The notes below the pieces were generated by a model. That model was given only the letters and a program-made list of their open reading frames with translations. It made no database searches and had not been told where the DNA came from. The position numbers and the translations under genes are program-made. From positions 2,207,001 to 2,271,000 of the forward strand of contig OZ037765.1 of the NCBI GenBank assembly GCA_964035545.1: a stretch of 64,000 nt of DNA, written 5' to 3'. How positions within the stretch are numbered: position 1 is the first letter of the stretch; each line of letters opens with the position of its first letter. The DNA is from Bugula neritina (Eukaryota > Bryozoa > Gymnolaemata > Cheilostomatida > Bugulidae). Below, in pieces: positions 47,201-55,368 of this stretch.

Positions 47201-47536
47201 GCAGTACAGTGCCACATGCATAGCCAAGTAGGGTACAGAGTGCCAGCAAAACATGTGCTAAAATTTCAAAAGATTAAACTGCTTAGTTTTATATATATTT
47301 TTTGTTGCTTTTTAGCCATCAAGACTGTAATTTATGTTCAAATTTGATAATGAATATTTTCCTATATTGTACCTGAAGTAATATTCTAGTTAAATACTCA
47401 TTAGTTGTTATAAATAATAATAGTGATTAATAAGCCAGACATAGCTTAGCATTCAGCAATAACAGAGCCACACATGTGACACATTACAAACTATCAGTAT
47501 CTTATATTCACTAAACCTACCTGACTTCAAGTCCAT
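44299..47536 (-). CDS. Secreted short-chain collagen C4-like protein, copy 9 (441 aa)
   Basis: Exons: 47536-47521, 47257-46959, 46316-46226, 46113-46042, 45831-45484, 45393-45106 and 44510-44299 (TAG stop). Exon 4 is the 72-nt form ([19 protein letters not shown]) and exon 5 the 348-nt form. This is the last unit of the array. Intron 6 is long and gives the empty-site sequence for the solo LTR present in copy 5. The variable patch reads [16 protein letters not shown] with KHQDIFPDSTYNQ. Exon 7 has [18 protein letters not shown] where most copies have [19 protein letters not shown], a change shared in part with copy 4. The linker has QLAEADD instead of QLPEADD. The frame is intact. Confidence 0.87.
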
Positions 47537-47615
47537 CTTCATCTCTGCTATGCAGCGTTATGATTAGAGATTCAGAATTTATTTAAATTATTTTTTCAAG
47601 AAGCCAATCAGGTGC
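47537..47615 (-). promoter_or_regulatory. Putative core promoter of copy 9
   Basis: The inverted CCAAT box is at 47604-47608, 68 bp before the ATG. Similarity to other units ends shortly beyond it. Confidence 0.45.
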
Positions 47616-47639
47616 TGCAAAGCACAAAAGCTAATGTTT

Positions 47640-48720
47640 CTATTTGTTATTGAGTAAATGAATAAATTCAGATGATTAGGTTTCACATTTATGTCCTATT
47701 ATATTAAATTTACCCTATTATACATTGCAGGTGTTTACAAACTTTTCAATTGTTTACAATGATTTTATTTTAAAATTCCGTCTTATTGTCTCGTGAATTA
47801 AATTTCTTTAATTATTCAGATGCTAGCAAACTTTTTAAATACTACTTGTAAAAAAATTGTTTTATACCCCACACCTGATTATATTATATATCCCCAGTTA
47901 GTTAGCTACACATTATGTCATACTAAGATGTATAGTTAATGAAGCCATCTCGTTATATACTTGATTTTGTACTAAAAACCCAAAATATTCCACAATTACA
48001 GCCAAAAGAAATGTGACTTACCGTCGCAGGAAGTTTACATTGCTTCACAATAACAGCTAAATATAACAGCCTATAGCCATTCTCTATTTAGAGAATACTT
48101 CTAACCATACTTTAACACATATTTTGAAAGACAACTCTTTATTCTAAGCATCTAAGTTATATTCTTTGTTTTAGTATTGAATTGATTTCAAATATCTCTA
48201 CTTTATAGTTTATGTGAATTTAGCAGATGACAAAATGCCTGACAATTGTTCTTTGCACCTTGACAACTGGATGCTAATGTAATCTTATATACGTTCTTTT
48301 TTGTGAGCATTTCTATATACAACAGTCTCATTTATATGACTCCTTACTTCTTAGGCTTTCGTCACAGTAAGTTAACTGACTGACGGCAGAGCCTTGTTTC
48401 AAGCTAGTTACTAGTTTTATTACAGTTTTCGGCATTGCCTAAAGATCTTTACCTACTAAAACAAATTATAAAGAATAAAATTGTTTAAAAGTTAGGTAGA
48501 GTTCAGTTTTAATAAACTGAGTCTTAGAAGATTGGGAAGAAAAGATTAGAAAATACATATAATTAAGTTTTTGGAAACTGACACAATTTCTGCAAAGTAT
48601 GACAGACAACACGGCTCTAGCTAAACAAGGAGTTATACAAATAAGTGTAGTTTTTGTAGATGAAAAGGGAAAGCATCTTACCAAGTAAGTCTATAGTTTA
48701 CTGTTTAACTTATAGTCTGA
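47640..48720. other. Unique sequence between array boundary and LTR retrotransposon
   Basis: This is AT-rich and unrelated to the array spacers. The only gene-like signal is a possible short plus-strand exon at 48599-48684. I see nothing else recognisable. Confidence 0.5.
48599..48684 (+). CDS. Possible isolated first exon of an unidentified gene
   Basis: An ATG opens 28 codons plus two bases (MTDNTALAKQGVIQ ... KGKHLT) that end at a good donor, CCAA|GTAAGTC. The LTR retrotransposon begins 37 bp later, so it would lie in the first intron. I find no matching second exon and do not recognise the peptide. The opposite strand is open over the same bases, so coding status is doubtful. Confidence 0.2.
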
Positions 48721-48725
48721 GTATA

Positions 48726-48939
48726 TGGAATATAATGCGGTTTATAGTCTTTAGCAGATAAGCTACAAGCTAACCTGAGACGATTGGCTAACTGCCTTAC
48801 AAGCATTCGGATTCCCTACCGGATTTCCTACCAGCTTGTACGGCTTGGATATTGGCTATTGTGAGAGTGAAAGTAAAAGTAAAGACTGCACGAGGGAACT
48901 CTTAAACTGACTGTCAAGTAAGTCGAACGTGATATTACA
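48726..48939 (+). repeat. 5' LTR (214 bp)
   Basis: Begins TGGAATATAATGCGG and ends GATATTACA (TG...CA). The first 170 or so bases are identical to the 3' LTR; the last 42 or so differ at about ten places. Confidence 0.92.
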
Positions 48940-48957
48940 TGGCGCAGTCGGCAGGAT
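48940..48957 (+). other. Primer-binding site complementary to the 3' end of tRNA-Ser
   Basis: TGGCGCAGTCGGCAGGAT directly follows the LTR. TGG pairs with the CCA tail, and the rest matches animal tRNA-Ser acceptor and T-stem except one base (C for T in GTCGGTAGG). Confidence 0.8.
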
Positions 48958-48983
48958 TGTAGACAATCAACAGTAGAGAAGGA

Positions 48984-49120
48984 GTGAATAGTGGAGAAGA
49001 AATAAAGAGTGGAGCAGAATCAAATAGTGGAGTTTGGAGAAGAATCAAATAGTGGAGAAAAGTGAATAGTGGAGCAGAATCAAATAATAGAGGAGAGACA
49101 TTTGTGGAGTTTAGTTTGTG
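48984..49120 (+). repeat. Short direct repeats in the retrotransposon leader
   Basis: AATAGTGGAG recurs four times and related GAGTGGAGCAGAATCAAAT units alternate between. The stretch lies between the primer site and the gag start, where a packaging signal would be expected; that role is inferred. Confidence 0.6.
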
Positions 49121-49323
49121 TTATCAGTAGAGTAAGAGTAAGAGTTAGTGGAGTGACAGTGAAATATCAATATTATTATTTATAATTCGGTTAGAGTATT
49201 AGATTTGATAAATTCAAATTTAATTTTAGGTTTAAGGATTAACAGGGTTATTAAAATAATTAAGCTTTCTGGTAGTGATAATTAAAATTTTAAATTTTAT
49301 ATCACGCTCACATTCAGATCATA

Positions 49324-50802
49324 ATGGCAACTAACACTAGGTTCACCGACCTCAATCGGTTTCCTAAGTTAGTTTTGAGCTCCGATAATCAGAGTGATTG
49401 TTTTAAGAAATGGTTGGTAAAATACAACCTGTCAGTTCGATTAGCAACCCTTGAAATGGGTACTGAAATGCTGTCCAGTATTGCAGTAAATAGATTTAGA
49501 GGTGAAGCTAAGTTTTTAGCTCTGCTCAATGCCATTGGAGATGAGGGTATTGATGTGTTACAATCTTTAGGATTTGATCTTGAAAGGAATGATGACACTG
49601 CTCATGATGATGCTTTAAATTTGTTGAAAGGCCACTATGAGAAAACAGAAAATGTCCATGTGGCTTGGGTTAAAGCAGCAACTTTGTCTCAAACATGTGG
49701 CGAAGATGAGCTAGAGTATTTGCTACGTGTTGAGAAACATAGTAGAAATTTAGGATTTATTGAAGGGGCTAATGTGGAAGACCTTAGACAAAGGTTTGCT
49801 ATTAGTATGGCAGTAGTTGGTTTAAGAGATGAATATCTGAGAAGACAACTTATGCTTAATGAAAATATCACTTGGAAAGCGTTGTCTGATATTTTGAAGA
49901 CTAGGAATATTGCTAGAGAATCTGCTGCAATGGTTTCTGAGGTTAGATCTAGTAGTTCTAATTTGAATAATAACTTTGCTAACGTTGCTGAAGTTAGAAC
50001 TAAATCTGATAGAGTAGGGACTAGGAGGTCATCTCATTATGATAATGATAGACATGAAGGTAGATATAGTTCTAGAGATAATAGTCGAGATTATTCTCGC
50101 CACAAATCTCCAGACTATAGGAGTAGACATAGAGCTAGCAGTAATAGTAGTAGTAGCAGTTCAGACAGTTTATGTTATGTTTGTCATAAACCTGAGCATG
50201 TTGCTAGGAATTGTCCGAAAATAAGATGTTATGCATGTGGAAAACATGCCCACATAGCAAGAGACTGTAGAATGCGTAGGTCTTACAAGGACAAAGATTA
50301 CTCTAGTAGAAGTAACTATAGAAGTCAAAGGAGTAGTAGCTCAGATAGAGAATGGTCAGTGGATAGTAAAGATAAATCTTCCTGGAGACCACCTAGAACT
50401 AGAGCTGCCAGCTCTAGTAAGGTTAAATTTATTGATAGTGAACCATACGATAGAGCTGAAACATGGAAACAGAATCTTAGTGTTAATGATAGAAATATTG
50501 AGTTTGTTTTAGATACTGGTGCAGATGTGTCTACAATTACTGAAGACACAAGTAAAACATTAGCACTTAAGCTTCACGAAAGTGATAGAGTTTTGAAGAG
50601 TGCCGACAACTCCCAGCTCTCAGTGTTAGGCAAAGCTGAGGTTGTTTTAGAAAGCAAGTTCAAGAAAACAGTAACTAACCTGTATGTTATTAAAGGTTCT
50701 AAGTATAATATACTAGGTTTGAAGGAATTGAAGAACCATAGTCTGTTAACTGTAGTTAGCACTGAGGCTCAGTTGGTCTCTTGGAGAAATACATTGAAGT
50801 AG
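49324..50802 (+). CDS. Gag-protease protein of LTR retrotransposon (492 aa)
   Basis: An intact ORF with ATG in an A-rich context (ATAATGG). Residues 1 to about 220 are a charged alpha-helical capsid-like part. About 225-280 is a Ser/Arg/Tyr-rich basic segment. Two CCHC zinc knuckles follow: C284-x2-C287-x4-H-x4-C297 and C302-x2-C305-x4-H-x4-C315, which bind RNA in this family. The aspartic protease has FVLDTGADVSTI with catalytic Asp at 397, and a C-terminal ILGLKEL resembling the flap-distal ILG motif. The ORF stops soon after the protease, where an autonomous element would continue into reverse transcriptase. It has no stop or frameshift, so it may still supply particle protein. Confidence 0.92.
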   Translation: MATNTRFTDLNRFPKLVLSSDNQSDCFKKWLVKYNLSVRLATLEMGTEMLSSIAVNRFRGEAKFLALLNAIGDEGIDVLQSLGFDLERNDDTAHDDALNLLKGHYEKTENVHVAWVKAATLSQTCGEDELEYLLRVEKHSRNLGFIEGANVEDLRQRFAISMAVVGLRDEYLRRQLMLNENITWKALSDILKTRNIARESAAMVSEVRSSSSNLNNNFANVAEVRTKSDRVGTRRSSHYDNDRHEGRYSSRDNSRDYSRHKSPDYRSRHRASSNSSSSSSDSLCYVCHKPEHVARNCPKIRCYACGKHAHIARDCRMRRSYKDKDYSSRSNYRSQRSSSSDREWSVDSKDKSSWRPPRTRAASSSKVKFIDSEPYDRAETWKQNLSVNDRNIEFVLDTGADVSTITEDTSKTLALKLHESDRVLKSADNSQLSVLGKAEVVLESKFKKTVTNLYVIKGSKYNILGLKELKNHSLLTVVSTEAQLVSWRNTLK

Positions 50803-51275
50803 CAGTAGTGACTTCTAGCACTTAGTTATAGCTAGGAAAATTACCAGTGGGCGACCTAGGTCAAACACCTGGTAAAGCGGATGCGCAGGAAGTCCACCTT
50901 GGTGGCACAGTATTAGCCCACCCTGGTGGTGCTAAAGATGATCACTTCGGTGATCAAGTTCACGACCACTCTGGTGGTCAGGTTATTGTCCACTCCGGTG
51001 GTCAGGCTAAAGTCCACTTATGTGGCAATTTTGGGAACCACTTTGGTGGTAAACCAAACTGTGTACTGTACATAGAGGTTGGTATTTTGTGTTATCAGGC
51101 TAATTGGTATTTTGGTGTTGCTGCTCAGCCCGACAAACCACTCAGTTCCATGCACTACTTTATACAACTAAATTCCTCAAAGGGGAGCATGGAATAATAT
51201 GTACTCAATTCCATGTTTTGCTTTCTATTAAATCCCCAAAAGGGGAGCATGGAATATTAAGTGGTTCATCTCTAT
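50803..51275 (+). other. Structured non-coding 3' part of the retrotransposon
   Basis: It contains a 7-bp stem TTACCAG/CTGGTAA (50841-50847 with 50869-50875) enclosing the palindrome GACCTAGGTC, then the tetraloop hairpin row, then two copies of a block of about 60-100 bp with TTCCATG...CATGGAA. An open frame of 116 codons (50847-51197) crosses it, rich in H-x-G-G, but its pattern follows from the hairpin repeats. Confidence 0.7.
50894..51050 (+). repeat. Row of seven tetraloop hairpins
   Basis: Stem-loop positions (5' arm, loop, 3' arm): 50894-97/50898-901/50902-05 loop CTTG; 50918-21/22-25/26-29 loop CCTG; 50940-45/46-49/50-55 loop TTCG; 50964-69/70-73/74-79 loop TCTG; 50990-93/94-97/50998-51001 loop TCCG; 51014-17/18-21/22-25 loop TTAT; 51037-41/42-45/46-50 loop TTTG. 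All share a CAC...GTG core. Arms change together: GATCAC with GTGATC, GACCAC with GTGGTC. Confidence 0.85.
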
Positions 51276-51288
51276 AAAAGGGAGGGCA
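51179..51288 (+). other. Polypurine tract and two upstream duplicates with U3-like starts
   Basis: The functional tract AAAAGGGAGGGCA ends at 51288 immediately before the 3' LTR. Two earlier copies, AAAGGGGAGCATGGAATA at 51179 and 51239, carry the same purine run followed by the LTR start TGGAATA. Confidence 0.7.
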
Positions 51289-51501
51289 TGGAATATAATG
51301 CGGTTTATAGTCTTTAGCAGATAAGCTACAAGCTAACCTGAGACGATTGGCTAACTGCCTTACAAGCATTCGGATTCCCTACCGGATTTCCTACCAGCTT
51401 GTACGGCTTGGATATTGGCTATTGTGAGAGTGAAAGTAAAAGTAAAGACTGCACGAGGGACTCTTACGCAGACTGTCGAGTAAGTAGGACCGTACATTAC
51501 A
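51289..51501 (+). repeat. 3' LTR (213 bp)
   Basis: Begins TGGAATATAATGCGG and ends GTACATTACA; followed directly by the GTATA target duplication. Confidence 0.92.
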
Positions 51502-51506
51502 GTATA

Positions 51507-52355
51507 TTGACTAAGCAAGATTTTTAGGCTTTAACAAAGGCGTAACACACTGCCTTCTCACTTTCCCACCTCTGTAGCTGATCTAGACTATATACAGTTG
51601 CCTTTCAGATATAAAAAAGAAGCTCTTACACAATCAGGTACAGCAGTGGAGCATTTTTCCTCGAGTAGTTTAATGTACACAATATACTTTGCTGTCAAGC
51701 ATTCACCTATTTTTCAGCCCTAATACGCGATTTCTATAGCAATCTCCTCTGCACTTTGCTACTATACTGCCTATTAAAAACACCCATAGCTCAATATCCA
51801 TAGCTGTACAGCCCGACAGCTTTCTAATGCATGGTTACTTGTACTAAGAAAGTTAACCCCTTGTATTCTACTTGCTCTACAGCAGCTAACTGATTATTCA
51901 ACCTATCAGCTTGCTATTTAGTTTCTAGCTAATCCAATAATCATTATTTTAGCAGATCGCAGCACACTTACTATTAAAGGACACGTGATTAGCTTTGCAA
52001 TAGCTCTACTGCATTGAAAGCTGTAATTTTATGACTTAGTACAACCACCAAATCTGCATCATATAAGCTTATTTAGAAAAGTACTGGTTAATGCTTATAC
52101 TGAATAGCTTCATCAAATTTCTAATATAGATAAATTAAAAACACCTAAACTTATGTGGCATTTGTTATAATATTACAATTTCTACCAGTTTTGTTATGGC
52201 GATTAGTAAACTTTAATTTCTTAATTCTGCAGGTCTTGCATACTGCTGGCCTTTATTAGACAAGTATATGCAAACCTCCATAGCTGTCTTGAACTGTATG
52301 CTGCTTAAAACTTGTCCTAAATCAATTATTATATCAACTTGACCACCATTGTATA
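51507..52355. other. Intergenic sequence between retrotransposon and solo LTR B
   Basis: AT-rich unique sequence without convincing ORF, RNA gene or repeat. Confidence 0.5.
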
Positions 52356-52650
52356 GTATTGTGGTAACTTGTTGGTTATTGAATGAAATCAGGCAGAGAA
52401 CATAACTCTTTGTTATAAAAGAGACAAGAGAGAGTGTTGAAATAGTGTGTGTGCTGTATCTTCATTGTATTCTTGATCCTTCAAGTCCGAGCTCCAGTCC
52501 TCAAGTGACTGAAGCTCAAAAATGGGCTTCTTTTTATGCTAGCCAGTCAAAGGACTTCTAGAACCTTCAATCGACATTCGGTCCAACTGTAGGTTTACAA
52601 GGATCAGCAAAAATGAACCCAACCAGGTGTATGCGTATTGTAACTTGTAA

Positions 52651-54220
52651 TAGACCATGTAAAACTCGGCCAATCAGTGAAGTGTACCAGGTCAATGTCT
52701 TACCATTGTAACTGATATAAAATTCTGCAAGTTCAATTGCAAAATGCATGCTTTTAAAAGCTAGTTGTGCAACTTTTCTTTCATGCATTATTTAATTTCA
52801 TATCTTAAATTGATGACTCTTGAAATGATTTTTTAAAATGTCTAAATTAAGTGTTTAAAAAATGCAATTAAAAATTGCATGTCTAGAAAAATGACCTGGT
52901 ACACTTTTGCAACTTAAGGCCAATTATTACATAACTGCCAGCTTAGTAGTTATTTGTTGTTGCAGCTTGAATGGGTTATTGTTTAGCATCGGAAGCTTGC
53001 AGTAAACATCTGTGAATTTGGTACATGACTTTGATTGGCTGGTTTTTGAATGGCCCTTTAGTATATGCATCTGGATGGCTGGGTAGCGTAGACTCCGCCT
53101 ACATCTAGCTAATGTACAGTAGCCAATCCACAGTAGTATTACAAAATTTCTGTTTAACAAATGAAATATTCTGGTCATTTGTTTTGTACATTACAATAGT
53201 AAATATTCTATTCAACTAGAATTTTATTGTATGTAAGCCATGGGAACTACTAAGAGGTTAAATCAACCACCCATGCTAGTAATATTGTTGCTCACAGTAA
53301 TAGCAAGTCCACACCATATAAATATACACATAAGCTATTATGTGCAGCTTATGAATGCTGAAATGACCCCATTTCTTACTTTCAATTTGAAAAAATTGTA
53401 TTACATATTCTGCCACTTCTGCACCAGGAACTTGTTTTCCTTTTAAATTTTGAAAATAGTAGTCAGTTTCTGCAGCAGTCAACTGCATCCACAATAAACA
53501 ACGTAAGCTTTCAAATAAACTATAAATATATGAAATATTAGTGTGGAAACAATGTAATTTATTCATTGCTATGATGAAAAATTACAAGAATATTATATAA
53601 AAGCTAGATATAGATTTCTAGTAAAATGGCACAGGTAAAAATAACACATTTTTACTTCAAATTTTAAATTTCAACAGTCACCAATGGTGGCTGTAGATTA
53701 CAGAGAGCATAGCAGACTATCATAATCATAATCATAAGGATGGTCAGCCCACTGAGCAAAATCCAACTCCAACCCTTCATTTGGGTTACCAACGCACTAA
53801 AGCATATAATGTAAGACGCACAAAAAAACAGTGGTTTTAATGAAACATGTGAAGGAAGCGAACAGAAAACGTCTTCAACAGAGTCAGCTGATATAGAGCA
53901 ACAGAACTCATCTGACAGCCATCCTCATAGTCAGATTTCATCAGAAGTAACTGAGTTACCAGAATCATCAACTACTCCGAAAAAAAGATCTGCACATTCT
54001 ATTGATAGACGAAAATCAAAAGTTGGAAGAAAAAGCTCAAAAAGTTCCACATTTAAACAAAAAGCAACTATTGAAAAAGTAAAAGTTTTTAAAACTTTCA
54101 CCACTACAGATGAGCGAACTAAATTCTATACTGGAATACCTACACGTTCTCTATACTATTTTTTAGCAAGGTAAAAATTATGATTTTCTTATTGCAAAGA
54201 TAGACTATGGTTTATTACAA
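52651..54220 (+). mobile_element. Decayed DNA transposon inserted in solo LTR B
   Basis: The junctions interrupt LTR sequence that is continuous in LTR A (CTTGTAATTGGGGG). The edges show an imperfect inverted repeat, TTGTAATAGACCAT at 52645-52658 against ATGGTTTATTACAA at 54207-54220. A 15-bp inverted repeat, AAGTGTACCAGGTCA (52680-52694) with its complement at 52892-52906, lies near the left end. A transposase-like exon is at the right. Exact ends cannot be fixed because the LTR copies differ at the junctions. Confidence 0.55.
53706..54171 (+). pseudogene. Transposase N-terminal fragment, ISL2EU/Harbinger-like (frameshifted)
   Basis: A reading frame from about 53,706 gives LHLGYQRTKAYNVRRTKKQW, then appears to lose frame at GGTTTTAATG (one T too many), and continues as a Ser/Thr/Lys-rich linker ending TTDERTKFYTGIPTRSLYYF followed by LAR and a GT donor. 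The FYTG-P-x-x-L-F type motif is the entry helix of the DDE_4-type transposases of the ISL2EU/IS4EU group, from memory of the family. The DDE core itself is not in the window, so the fragment is inactive. Confidence 0.4.
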
Positions 54221-55293
54221 ATAAACAGGGAAAGGGATTAACTATTTACTACGCTAAAAGCTTAACAATAGCTATAGCATTTAAGGTAATAGAAAGTTAC
54301 GCCACAGCCTTAACTATAACTACGGTATCTAGAAAAATAGCCATAAGTAATGTGTCAAGGGGGATAACTCTGATATTTACCACGGTATTATTTCATAGAA
54401 TTTCTATGTTTCTGAGATTTGGTGAAAGTAAAACTGCACCTAAATGGTGTGTATAAAGGTTACATCATGGACAACAAAAGTTATTTTTTGATAAAAAATA
54501 ATATAGTCAATAGACATGAAACCTGTTTTGTATTCAAATATAACCTTGTTTTCAAAAACCATCTCCACCACGTTGAGATATATTTGTAGACTTTTGTCAT
54601 TAGATTAAATAACTTAATTTTATAGTGACAGAAATAAATTTATTCTTCGAGTTGTTGCGATACTTCCGATTCTTAGGTAACTCAACAAAAACTAATAACT
54701 TGCGTGCCGAATACTTGCAGACATAATCGAATTCGATTAAAAAACTTACCACCTCGAGGGTTAATAATAACCGCAATTTAGTACCAAGCAGTAAGAGGTG
54801 TGATTTGATTGGTTTATGATAAAACTTTGATCCCCTGGAGAGTTTAGTGTAACAAATGCACATGTTAATATGTTTGTGTCAATTTAATATTCAATGAAAT
54901 CTAATCCATGCAGATAGTATGGATTTTTATAAATAATCATTGAATATTTATAATAATGTTGCAACATGCTATTGAACACGAGGGTATATTCAACATTTAA
55001 TGGGAAATAGTATCACTTCATTTATCACCATGACATGGGATCAGGTTAAAACCGCTGTTTTTGTTGCTAGAAAGTTGGGACCAAAAGAGAAGCTGATAAT
55101 AAAGTCTGATTCGAAAGAGGTTTTACCCTGGTAAGTGAGAGATTGTAGCATTGGTATTCCACAGTAGATCTAATATGATGAAAAAAGTTTTTAAAAGTTA
55201 TTACGACTTTGAGTGTATAAATTAGTATAACTCCTAGGATGTTGAAGGGCCAGGAAAGCTGTAGCGTGGAATGTAGCATTGAGCTTCCCCAAT

Positions 55294-55368
55294 AGCCCCC
55301 ATAGTGTAATGGTTAGCACACTGGCTTGTAAGTCAGAGGTCTGTGTTTTATTTTTTATGGGAGCAGAA
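55294..55368 (+). repeat. Degenerate tRNA-derived SINE head (tRNA-Thr-like)
   Basis: GCCCCCATAGTGTAATGGTTAGCAC gives the acceptor start and D arm with A box; CTGGC-TTGTAA-GTCAG is the anticodon arm with a six-base loop containing TGT; the T arm has decayed (GTTTTATTTTTT) before GGGAGCA. The missing loop base and lost T arm exclude a working tRNA. Confidence 0.55.

Larger units (their letters stand above)
1..47640 (-). repeat. Tandem array of short-chain collagen genes, unit about 4.3-7.2 kb
   Basis: Exon-7 stop codons of the nine complete copies lie at 2667, 7468, 12673, 17020, 22401, 29611, 34324, 39030 and 44299, all on the minus strand, so unit length is about 4.35-5.4 kb except where a 1.5-kb insertion enlarges the unit between copies 5 and 6. 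Exons, introns and much of the spacer align between units, so the whole unit was duplicated. Similarity stops upstream of copy 9 at about 47,640, which looks like one array boundary. The other boundary lies left of the window. Sub-groups share spacer content: the copy 4-5 and copy 8-9 spacers both carry the same CTA/CTG microsatellite, pointing to duplication of blocks larger than one gene. Confidence 0.93.
48721..51506 (+). mobile_element. Gag-protease-only LTR retrotransposon (2,776 bp plus target duplications)
   Basis: Flanked by GTATA at 48721-48725 and 51502-51506. In order it contains the 5' LTR (48726-48939), a primer-binding site, a leader, one Gag-protease ORF, a structured 3' non-coding part, a polypurine tract and the 3' LTR (51289-51501). 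Reverse transcriptase, RNase H and integrase are absent without any frame remnant, so it must be mobilised by enzymes of a related element. The target duplication, priming site and zinc-knuckle/DTG protein fit a Ty3/Gypsy-like origin. Perfect target duplication and an open ORF indicate recent insertion. Confidence 0.9.
52356..54388 (-). mobile_element. Solo LTR B (inverted, same family as LTR A), split by a DNA transposon
   Basis: GTAT lies on both sides (52356-52359 and 54385-54388). The LTR, read on the minus strand, runs from 54384 (CGTGGTAAATATC, T changed to C in the terminal TG) to 52360 (CA end). Its two parts, 54384 to about 54221 and about 52650 to 52360, match LTR A in order, including the AGTCACTTG-AGGACTGGAGCTC segment and the TATA region (here decayed to CATAAAAAG). 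Between them lie about 1.57 kb of unrelated DNA. Confidence 0.8.

Noticed and set aside
1-47640. Array seen as a CRISPR-like or bacterial repeat system
   Set aside because: Units are 4-7 kb with spliced eukaryotic genes; there are no short repeat-spacer series.
50847-51197. 116-codon H-x-G-G-rich frame in the retrotransposon
   Set aside because: The repeat pattern is better explained by RNA hairpins; changes preserve pairing rather than residues, and there is no known protein domain.
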